In this document: positions 1 to 7,737 of the stretch, piece after piece
How positions within the stretch are numbered: the stretch's first letter is position 1
How the letters are laid out: each line of letters begins with the position of its first letter
Source: Ignavibacteriota bacterium
GTDB lineage: Bacteria; Bacteroidota; Ignavibacteria; UBA10030; UBA6906
Assembly: GCA_003152875.1 (NCBI GenBank)
Contig: PMBF01000026.1
Location: 23,186 to 56,501 of the forward strand
Direction of reading: 5' to 3'
DNA length: 33,316 bases
Notes under the pieces: generated by a model
The model's database searches: none
What the model was told of the DNA's origin: nothing
Seen by the model: only the letters and a program-made list of their open reading frames with translations
Position numbers and translations under genes: made by a program

Positions 1-124
1 TGCTGCCGGCAGGGTCTACCCGTCGCTCTGCCGTCCACCGGGATCCCGGACCGGCCCAAAACTCTCTGCGGCCGATCCGCCCCCCCGCTGCCAAAGGTAC
101 TCCCGTCCCGGAGAGCAACCCCGG

Positions 125-1621
125 CTATTTCTTCGAGAGCTTGACGCCGAACAACACGATGCCCCCCACAAGCCCGAGGATCATCAGGACGATGAATGCG
201 CTCCCCAGGATGCTGGTCTCAGCCTGTACCTCCACCGTGGCGGTCTTGTCCTCGGCGTTCACCGGCTCGTTGTCCGAAAGGGCGCTCGTCTGGAGGCGGA
301 TCTCGTAACGCCCCGACGATGTCCCCTTCGGGGGAACGAAGGCGAGCTTCACATGGTGTTCCTCACCGACTTCCAGCGACGTGATGACCGCAGGGTCGAT
401 CGTCTTCGACCAGTTCAACGGGACGTCAGCCTTCACTGCGATGTTGTCCAGCCGCCGCGTCCCCTCGTTCACCACGTCGACCGGTATCTCCACCGTTCCA
501 TCGGGGTGAATCGTCTGGTAGAGCTGGGGGGCCCGCACGAGAAGGCGGCCGCGGCCGCGCGGTACGAGATCGAGTCGTGTGAACCCGACGCCGAGCCCCT
601 CCACCTCCTTTGCACTCCATGTCCTGGCCTCAACATCTCCCATGGCAGCGATGCGGTCCTGCGGGATGACGAGCACATAGAAGGAGATGGCGCGGTCCAT
701 GGGTACCTCGGCGGTCGGCCTGTCCGGAAGGGATACCTCCAGCGCAACCTTCCGCGTGTTCACGCTCTCGGTGAAGCGGAACTGTCCCAGACGCGCGCTG
801 CTGGCAGGATCCCGGAAAAGACGGTTGATCTGGCCCGGGAGGTTCACTACCTGCAGGCTGAACGTGTTTGCCGTCCGGCTGAACAGCTCCAGCCTCAGGT
901 CGAAGCGCGCTGTCTTTCCCAGCTCTCCCTCCTGGGAGAACTGGTCGGACTGCACGACGACCGTGTTGGCCGAGACATCCTTCTGAAGGTAAATCTTCAT
1001 CCGCCGTTCCGTGCCGCTGCCGAAAATCATGCTCACACTGACGGCGTCCAGGTCCTGCAGCAGCGTGAAATCCAGTTCGCGCGGAGCGCCGTACCGGAGC
1101 ACGTCGATCTTGGTCTCGTACGGCGTGCTGATGATCGCGCCATCGTTGTTCTGAATCGACACATAGACGTTGTTAATGATGTCGGGCTGGAGAGACCGGA
1201 AGAGCCTGTCGTCCACGTTTGCCAGCTTCTGGATCTCTTGTGTCCCCCCGGAGGCGTTCGCGATCCGGAGCCGCACATGCTTTGACCCGTCGTGCCCCTG
1301 GTACTTGACGGCCCTGTCGATGGTCACGTACTGCTGTTCGAACAGGACCGCCAGGAGCGATTGCTGGTAGTTGACCTCGGCATCGGCAAACTGGCCCTGA
1401 GCCCTGTCCAGCTCGGACTGAGAGATCAGGCCCCTGCCAGCGAGCTCCTTCTGACGCTCCAGCTCCTTTCTGGCGACCTCATAAATCCCCTTCGCGCGCT
1501 TGAGGCCCAGGACGCGGTATTTGTCGTCCCTCTGGTTGAACATCGATCCCGTCTGGGCCTGGACAGGCGCCGTGCCCGCCAGCATGAAGGCAAGAAGGAC
1601 CACGATGGTTGCTGGGCGCAT
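125..1621 (-). CDS. Secreted/membrane-anchored NEW3-like (COG1470-type) protein with N-terminal alpha-hairpin segment and C-terminal TM helix
   Basis: ORF 125..1678; likely start is internal Met at 1621 (MRPATIVVLLAFMLAGTAPVQAQ signal peptide). HlyD/TolC-like hairpin text (ARKELERQKELAGRGLISQSELDRAQGQFADAEVNYQQSLLAVL), NEW3-like IPVDVVNEGTRRLDNIAVKADVPLNW, C-terminal TM ILGSAFIVLMILGLVGGIVLFGVKLSKK. Confidence 0.75.
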   Translation of the reverse strand: MRPATIVVLLAFMLAGTAPVQAQTGSMFNQRDDKYRVLGLKRAKGIYEVARKELERQKELAGRGLISQSELDRAQGQFADAEVNYQQSLLAVLFEQQYVTIDRAVKYQGHDGSKHVRLRIANASGGTQEIQKLANVDDRLFRSLQPDIINNVYVSIQNNDGAIISTPYETKIDVLRYGAPRELDFTLLQDLDAVSVSMIFGSGTERRMKIYLQKDVSANTVVVQSDQFSQEGELGKTARFDLRLELFSRTANTFSLQVVNLPGQINRLFRDPASSARLGQFRFTESVNTRKVALEVSLPDRPTAEVPMDRAISFYVLVIPQDRIAAMGDVEARTWSAKEVEGLGVGFTRLDLVPRGRGRLLVRAPQLYQTIHPDGTVEIPVDVVNEGTRRLDNIAVKADVPLNWSKTIDPAVITSLEVGEEHHVKLAFVPPKGTSSGRYEIRLQTSALSDNEPVNAEDKTATVEVQAETSILGSAFIVLMILGLVGGIVLFGVKLSKK

Positions 1622-1700
1622 GGGATCACTGGTGGCGGATGAGTACTCTGACGACGCCTGAGTCTGTAACGGAAACATACGTCAGCCGTTGCACAACTCA

Positions 1701-1740
1701 TAGTTAAAGAGTGTTAGCGGGTGTTAAGAAGTGTCAAGGG
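1701..1740. promoter_or_regulatory. Candidate operator: four ~10-bp-phased direct repeats
   Basis: tagttaaaga / gtgttagcgg / gtgttaagaa / gtgtcaaggg, consecutive 10-mers between divergent genes, upstream of an HK/RR operon. Confidence 0.45.
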
Positions 1741-1810
1741 GGTGGCATTTCTCCCGCGGGATCACGTACATTACCCGTGCGAACCTGCTTGACCAGGGAG
1801 GGACTGCAAG

Positions 1811-3568
1811 TTGCCGCTGAAAAGAGAAATAGCGCTGCGTGCGATTGTTGCGGGAATGGTGCTTGCGCTTGCCGGTCTCATCGGCATTCAGTGGCACCTG
1901 CTGCGCCAGGCGATGGCGCTGAAGGAGCAGGCGTTCCGCCGTAACGTCTCTGCCGCGCTCAACACGGTGGCCCAGAAAATGGAAGCCGGTGAAGCCTATA
2001 GGGATGTCATCGGCATGGCGCTGGCTGTGCCTCCCCCCGGCGCGAAGTCCCACTTTTCCATGGAAGAGGTCCTCACCTCGCACGACTCACTTCCGGAGCA
2101 CTCCGGCCCCCGCCTTGCAAGGAAGGGGCGGACGGTGGTCACCGTGACAACATCCTCCTCAGGCCCCGGTTCGCAGGCCATGATGTCCGGCCTCGTCGCT
2201 CTCCCATTGCGCTCCGAGGGGAACCGGATCCTCTATACCGTCCTCTCCCCGCAGCATGTGCGGCTCCAGCTGTATGATCTTGCCTCCGGGCGCGACACCG
2301 TCATCGTGGACACGTTCAAGACTCCGGGCGTCTATGAGGTGCGTGCAGACCGTCGCGTGCCGCAAGGGGGCGGCGACTTCTTCTACAGGTACACCGCCGA
2401 TTCATCGCAGTTTTACCTCCGGCTCGGCGGTGCTCAGGATCGGGCTTCGGTCTCCGTCAGCGGGGGAGGAAAGCGGGAACTGGTGAACCGTGTTGTGGAC
2501 AGATTGATCGTGGCGGAACAGCAGCCGATCGAGCGGCGAGTGAAGCCCACGGTGCTTGATTCCCTGCTGACCTCGAGCCTGCGCGATGCGGGCATCCCGC
2601 TCCCGTTCAACCGCGCCGTGTATTCCCGGCAGGACAGCGCGCTGACATTGCTCTCACCCGGGGCCGCTCAAGGGGAGCTCAGGAGCTCCGACCTCCGGGC
2701 CCGCCTGTTCCCCACGGATCTTCTCTCGCCGCGGAACGACCTCGTCGTCTATTTCCCCGGTCAGCAATCCTTTCTGTTCTCCCAGATCGTTCCGCAGCTG
2801 GGAGCGGCCGCACTGTTCACCCTGATCATCGTCCTGAGCTTCATCTATGCGGTGCGAACCATTATGGCGCAGACGCGGCTGGCCCGGCTGATGATCGACT
2901 TCATCAACAACATGACGCATGAATTCAAGACCCCCATCTCCACGGTGTCGCTTGCCGTCGAAGCCATCGGACGGCCGGATGTGATCGGGCAGCCCGACAG
3001 GGTGCTGCGCTACAACAACGTCATCCGCGACGAGAACGCGCGCATGAGGCTGCAGGTGGAGAGAATCCTCCAGATGGCCGTCCTGGAGAGGGGGGAATAC
3101 GAGATGAATCTCCTGCCGGTCGATGTGCACGACCTGATCCGGCGGGCCTCCGCGGGTGTCGCCCTGCAAGCGGAACACAGGGGAGGCCGGCTGGAACTCT
3201 TCCTCGACGCCCGGGATCATCTGATCAGGGCCGACGCGGTGCACCTGACGAATATCCTCAACAACCTCCTTGACAATGCCAATAAGTATTCCCCCGAATC
3301 GCCCCGCATCGCCGTCTCCACCCGGAACGCTGACGGAAGACTCATGATCACGGTAAAGGATAACGGCATAGGCATCGCCGAAGGACACCTCCCCAGGGTC
3401 TTCGACAAATTCTACCGCGTGCCGACGGGCAACAGGCACGACGTAAAGGGCTTCGGGCTGGGCCTCAGTTACGTGAAGCTGATGACGGAAGCGATGGGAG
3501 GGACCGTGACGATCACAAGCGTGATGGGCAGGGGGACCTCTGTTGGCGTAGGATTTCCTGTGGTATGA
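1811..3568 (+). CDS. Sensor histidine kinase (two TM, periplasmic sensor, HisKA, HATPase_c)
   Basis: TTG start; H-box FINNMTHEFKTPISTVSLAVEAI, N-box NILNNLLDNANKYSPESPRI, G-boxes VKDNGIGI and GFGLGLSYVK. Confidence 0.93.
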   Translation: MPLKREIALRAIVAGMVLALAGLIGIQWHLLRQAMALKEQAFRRNVSAALNTVAQKMEAGEAYRDVIGMALAVPPPGAKSHFSMEEVLTSHDSLPEHSGPRLARKGRTVVTVTTSSSGPGSQAMMSGLVALPLRSEGNRILYTVLSPQHVRLQLYDLASGRDTVIVDTFKTPGVYEVRADRRVPQGGGDFFYRYTADSSQFYLRLGGAQDRASVSVSGGGKRELVNRVVDRLIVAEQQPIERRVKPTVLDSLLTSSLRDAGIPLPFNRAVYSRQDSALTLLSPGAAQGELRSSDLRARLFPTDLLSPRNDLVVYFPGQQSFLFSQIVPQLGAAALFTLIIVLSFIYAVRTIMAQTRLARLMIDFINNMTHEFKTPISTVSLAVEAIGRPDVIGQPDRVLRYNNVIRDENARMRLQVERILQMAVLERGEYEMNLLPVDVHDLIRRASAGVALQAEHRGGRLELFLDARDHLIRADAVHLTNILNNLLDNANKYSPESPRIAVSTRNADGRLMITVKDNGIGIAEGHLPRVFDKFYRVPTGNRHDVKGFGLGLSYVKLMTEAMGGTVTITSVMGRGTSVGVGFPVV

Positions 3569-4293
3569 AAAGCCAGATGCCGGAAACACCCGATCCGGGC
3601 CTGCAGCGGGTCCTCCTGCTGGAGGATGACGCAAACCTGGGATTCGTCCTGCAGGAACACCTGCAGATGCAGGGCTATGCCGTGACTCTCTGTACAAACG
3701 GCAATGAGGGGATGAATTCCTTCCGGTCGAATGGCTTCGACCTCTGTCTGGTGGATGTCATGATGCCGAAGATGGACGGCTTCACGTTTGCCAGGGAGCT
3801 GCGGCGGAAGGACGACCGGACGCCGATCATCTTCCTGACCGCAAAGTCGCTGAAGGAAGACCGCATTGAAGGGTTTAGAATCGGCTGCGACGATTACGTG
3901 ACGAAACCGTTCAGCATGGAGGAATTGACGCTGCGCATACAGGCTGTCCTGCGGCGAAGCCGGGGCGGGGCGGTCGAAGAGACTCCTTCGCCTGACATGT
4001 TCACTCTCGGCTCCTTCACCTTTGAGGTCGCGCCTCAGGTGCTGCGGCGGGGCGGGGTTGAGCAACGGCTTACTTCCCGTGAGGCGGACCTGTTGAGGCT
4101 GCTCTGTCTGCACAGGAACCGGGTGCTGGAACGCGAGCTCGCACTGAAATCAATATGGGGACGCGACACATTCTTCAACGGCCGGAGCATGGATGTCTTC
4201 ATCTCCAGACTCCGGAAATACCTTCAGAGTGATCCCCGCGTGGAAATCATGAACGTGCACGGGAAGGGGTTCAAGCTGATGGTCCAGGAGTAA
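3565..4293 (+). CDS. OmpR/PhoB-family response regulator
   Basis: REC (LLLEDDANLGFVLQEHL, LVDVMMPKMDGF, FLTAK, GCDDYVTKPF) plus winged helix (LTSREADLLRLLCLHRNRVLERE, DVFISRLRKYL); ATGA overlap with the HK stop. Confidence 0.95.
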   Translation: MKSQMPETPDPGLQRVLLLEDDANLGFVLQEHLQMQGYAVTLCTNGNEGMNSFRSNGFDLCLVDVMMPKMDGFTFARELRRKDDRTPIIFLTAKSLKEDRIEGFRIGCDDYVTKPFSMEELTLRIQAVLRRSRGGAVEETPSPDMFTLGSFTFEVAPQVLRRGGVEQRLTSREADLLRLLCLHRNRVLERELALKSIWGRDTFFNGRSMDVFISRLRKYLQSDPRVEIMNVHGKGFKLMVQE

Positions 4294-4377
4294 GTGCTCC
4301 GGGTGCATCGTTCTCCCCGCAACACAGTCCATGCAGGCCGCTCCCTCCCGATGGATTCCGGATGCCCCTCACCCCGC

Positions 4378-5613
4378 TCATGTGAGTCCTGAGGGGATCC
4401 GCGGAGAGGAGAGAAGCGCTGTGAATTCCCTCCATCGCTTCTCCTCGTCCGGAGGCATTCCCGCACGGGAATCGATGTAGGACTTCACCAGGTCCTGCCC
4501 GAGGTTGTAATTGATCACGTAGCTCCGGTACTGGTCGAAAAACCTCGTGCGCTGCATCGCACGTTCCGGCGGCATCAGCGCGTAGATCACCAGCCATCGC
4601 GCGGCCTCTTCCCGCGTGAACTCTCCGTTCAGATACCTCCTCGCGGCCTCGTTTCCAGCATATCCCAGCCGCTGTGTGAGCCCGTAGATTCTGTAATACG
4701 CTTCCGCCCGGTCAGGATCAAGTCCGGCGAGCGGGAAGAGCACGTCGCGTTCGAACCTGAGGCGTTCATCGTGCGTATAGGCCATCTCGATGCCGAAATT
4801 CGCTGTTCCTTCGGCGATCAGTGACTGAGGGCTGAAGAGTGCATACACGGTGAATTCCATCCAGCCACGCTTCCGGACGAGCTCGGTCTCAAGCAGGGCA
4901 TTGTAGACATGGTGACCGGGATACCCCTCGTGGCTGGCAAGATCGATCGCCCGGTCGATGTAGATGGGAAACTCCGTGTTGATCTGGATCAGGCTGTGGC
5001 AGTTCCCCTGATACCAGTTGTAGCCGCTCCAGGATTTGCCTGTCACATACTCGATGAGGAAGCTCTCCTCCGGAGGAAGCGGAATGCGCCGGAGAGTCCG
5101 CTGGCGGCTCTCCTTCACCGCCGCATTGAAGACGGCATCCAAACGGGTGGGGGGGACGGCAAAGTCCCTCCGGAAGACGTCGAGCCGCTCAGGGACGGAA
5201 CCCGGGCCGGGCAGGAGCCGCCCCAGCTCATCGAGGATTGTCTGGAAAAACGTCGCCGGATAAATGGGAGCCCTCGCGTCATACAGCGCTTCCGACTCCT
5301 CGTCGAAGGTGAGGCGTCGTCCCTGCAGCATCTCCACCCTGGTGATGAGAGACTCCAGTTGCCGTTCAAGGTACCGTCGCCGGAGCCGCCTCATCTTATC
5401 ACCGGAAGAGCGCGGGACCGCCCGGATCTCGTCGAGCGTTGCGCGCGCCTCGCCCAGGATCTCCTCGAGTTTGAGCATCCGCTCCTTCGCCTCGTTCCTG
5501 AACCGTTCAGGGCCGTAAAACGCATCCACATAATCGGGATCGTAGGCGCCGACAGAGAGAACGAGGACGATGTAGCGCTCGGAGACGCTCGAAAGCACAT
5601 CAGGGTCATCCAT
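4378..5613 (-). CDS. DUF885 family putative metallopeptidase-like protein
   Basis: ASHEGYPGHHVYNALLE and LIAEGTANFGIEMAY motifs; start at 5613 (MDDPDVLSS...) preceded by GAGGAGGAAA on the minus strand. Confidence 0.8.
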   Translation of the reverse strand: MDDPDVLSSVSERYIVLVLSVGAYDPDYVDAFYGPERFRNEAKERMLKLEEILGEARATLDEIRAVPRSSGDKMRRLRRRYLERQLESLITRVEMLQGRRLTFDEESEALYDARAPIYPATFFQTILDELGRLLPGPGSVPERLDVFRRDFAVPPTRLDAVFNAAVKESRQRTLRRIPLPPEESFLIEYVTGKSWSGYNWYQGNCHSLIQINTEFPIYIDRAIDLASHEGYPGHHVYNALLETELVRKRGWMEFTVYALFSPQSLIAEGTANFGIEMAYTHDERLRFERDVLFPLAGLDPDRAEAYYRIYGLTQRLGYAGNEAARRYLNGEFTREEAARWLVIYALMPPERAMQRTRFFDQYRSYVINYNLGQDLVKSYIDSRAGMPPDEEKRWREFTALLSSPRIPSGLT

Positions 5614-5624
5614 ACATTTCCTCC

Positions 5625-7316
5625 TCAATTCCCGCAAAACTGCTCGGCAAAGTATTTTGCGGTGAGTCCTTCGCCGGTCGCCTGCTTCAGGAGCTCGTTC
5701 CATTGGAGAGACGCACCCGGCCGGAAGATCCGCTCCTTCAGCACGGTTCCCACTCCCTGATTTCCTGCAAACGAGAATTCCACCGTCTGGTTGCGATGCG
5801 CGACCGTCCGGTTCAATGCGCCCAGGATCTGCGATGCCGCCAGTCCTCCGAACATGTAGTTGTGGTAGTAGCAGGGATACTGCGCGATATGGATCTTTGC
5901 GGCCCAGTCCGGGGCATTGCGTCCCGGGGGGCGCTTGACGAACTGGTACTCCTCCACCAGGTCCCACCAGAGCTTGTTCAGGTCCTGATCGGGGTCCCGG
6001 TACATTGCCCGCTCGAACCGCATCATCACCTGAGCCCACCGGCTGAAGATCAACGACTGGCTCCTCAGGTCTTCTCCCTCTTGCTTTTGCGCCTGCTCTC
6101 GCTCGCGGTCATCAATTCCCGCCATCGCCTTCAGCCAGTCGGCATTTTTCGCCTGCCGCTCCATCAGCATTGCGATCGCCTCGGTCATGAACGTGTGGGT
6201 TTCAATCCTGAGCAGGAAGGGGAGAGCGGTGTCGATGTTCGCGGAATACACGCAGTGCCCCAGCTCATGGAGCACCGTGGCAGTCCAGGTGATGTTGTCT
6301 GTCACGTTGCACATCGTGCGTACATCGCCCCGCCGGTCGATGTCGGTGGAATACGCATGCTGGTACTTCCCCTCCCGCGGGTACATGTCGCTTCTCATGA
6401 GGATGCTGTCCACCGGGAGGGTGATCCCCCCATAGAACCGCCGGGCGATATCCACCACGTCCTTGCCTTTGACAAACCTGTCGAAGTCGACCGTGCTGGT
6501 CACTGGGGCATCCTGGAAGAACGGGTCGGCGTAGTGCCAGGGTGCGAGGCGGGTCGTGGCGATGTGGAACCGCTTTGCCACTTTTTCATCCATCGTCCCC
6601 TTCATCCGGGCATACGGTCCGTCGGTCAGGGTTTTCAGTTCGTCGAAGATTCTGACGACATCGGCTTCGTCCTGCTCATCGGAGGCGAGCATCATCACGT
6701 AGAAATTCTCGAAGCCGCACTGCCGGGCTGCCCGGTTGCGCATCTTCACCAGCTCGACCAGCATGGGCGCCACGGGGACGGCCACCTGCTTGCTGGCATC
6801 CCATGCCTTCTGTCGTTTCGCCTGGTCGTTCTCCTGCGTCAAGATGGCGTGGATCTCGTTGTCGTTGACCCTCTTCCCGCCGATCGTCCCGCGAAACGTA
6901 TTGAAGGTCCTGGCGATCGCGCTCTGCTGTTCCGTGATCGACCGCAGCAGTGCCGTGTCGACCTGATTCCTGAGGTAGCTGTTGTACAGGAGCACCAGCT
7001 GGCGTTGCAGAAGCGAATCGCGGATCATCCCGCCATCGTGCAGTCCCTTCAGGAAGCGGAACTCCTCCCTGTTGGAACGGATGCTGCGGAGCTCAAAGTC
7101 GAGGGCGGCGGATTCGTCGTAGTACTTCCTGTCGCCTGTGGCGGTGGCATTCCAGTCCGCCAGGTTCTGTGCCTTCATGATCGGCTCGACTCGGGCAACG
7201 TGGCTGGCGATGAAGCCGCGGAGCTTCGTCTCGTCCGATGCCGGGGGGTTGCATGCTGTCATGATCAATCCGCAAAAAATGGGAAACAGGAGTCCAGGGA
7301 GAGTGTGTGGCTTCAC
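5625..7316 (-). CDS. M2/M3-like zinc metallopeptidase, predicted lipoprotein
   Basis: HELGH zinc motif in TATVLHELGHCVYSANIDTALPFLLRIETHTFMTEAIAMLME; probable GTG start at 7316 after GGAGGA; lipobox-like LIMTAC. Confidence 0.85.
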   Translation of the reverse strand: MKPHTLPGLLFPIFCGLIMTACNPPASDETKLRGFIASHVARVEPIMKAQNLADWNATATGDRKYYDESAALDFELRSIRSNREEFRFLKGLHDGGMIRDSLLQRQLVLLYNSYLRNQVDTALLRSITEQQSAIARTFNTFRGTIGGKRVNDNEIHAILTQENDQAKRQKAWDASKQVAVPVAPMLVELVKMRNRAARQCGFENFYVMMLASDEQDEADVVRIFDELKTLTDGPYARMKGTMDEKVAKRFHIATTRLAPWHYADPFFQDAPVTSTVDFDRFVKGKDVVDIARRFYGGITLPVDSILMRSDMYPREGKYQHAYSTDIDRRGDVRTMCNVTDNITWTATVLHELGHCVYSANIDTALPFLLRIETHTFMTEAIAMLMERQAKNADWLKAMAGIDDREREQAQKQEGEDLRSQSLIFSRWAQVMMRFERAMYRDPDQDLNKLWWDLVEEYQFVKRPPGRNAPDWAAKIHIAQYPCYYHNYMFGGLAASQILGALNRTVAHRNQTVEFSFAGNQGVGTVLKERIFRPGASLQWNELLKQATGEGLTAKYFAEQFCGN

Positions 7317-7530
7317 GGGAAGATTCCTCCGGTGACGACGGGCTGTTCGATGCGAAGCATCAGTGCGGGGCCGACCAAAGGTAGCGTGTTTCCGGTGGAG
7401 TGTCAACCGCACGACTTGATTCTGCAGGGGAAAAGGAATAGGTTTTGTCGACCTGTGGAAGGAGCGATGCGGGACGTCTCTTGCGGTCGCTCATCGCCCG
7501 GGATCCGCCTCATGAACGAAGGAGGGATGC

Positions 7531-7689
7531 ATGAAGGGGAAGTCTGCGGGGATGGTGTTTCTGGGGATCTGCCTGGCGCTTGCCGTGCTCCTGGTCCTGA
7601 AAGTGATTACCACGATGATCAGCAGCATTGCCTTTGCATCCGCACTTGTCGTACTCGGCCTTCTGTCGGGAGGATTCAGGCGCAGATGA
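7531..7689 (+). CDS. Small hydrophobic membrane protein (52 aa)
   Basis: Not in the supplied ORF track. ATG at 7531 after GGAGGGATGC; MKGKSAGMVFLGICLALAVLLVLKVITTMISSIAFASALVVLGLLSGGFRRR*. Confidence 0.55.
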   Translation: MKGKSAGMVFLGICLALAVLLVLKVITTMISSIAFASALVVLGLLSGGFRRR

Positions 7690-7697
7690 CTCCCGCT

Positions 7698-7715
7698 GCT
7701 GCGCCGCAGCGCAGC
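7698..7715. terminator. GC-rich hairpin between convergent small ORF and priA
   Basis: GCTGCGC-CGCA-GCGCAGC, perfect 7-bp stem; no strong T tract. Confidence 0.4.
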
Positions 7716-7737
7716 CTTGCTGCACGGCGCCGGGGCA

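Noticed and set aside
2654-3697. 347-aa minus-strand ORF
   Set aside because: Antisense to the histidine kinase.
5614-6039. N-terminal extension of the DUF885 ORF (4378..6039)
   Set aside because: Overlaps the peptidase coding sequence in another frame; the start at 5613 has a good RBS and fits the family.
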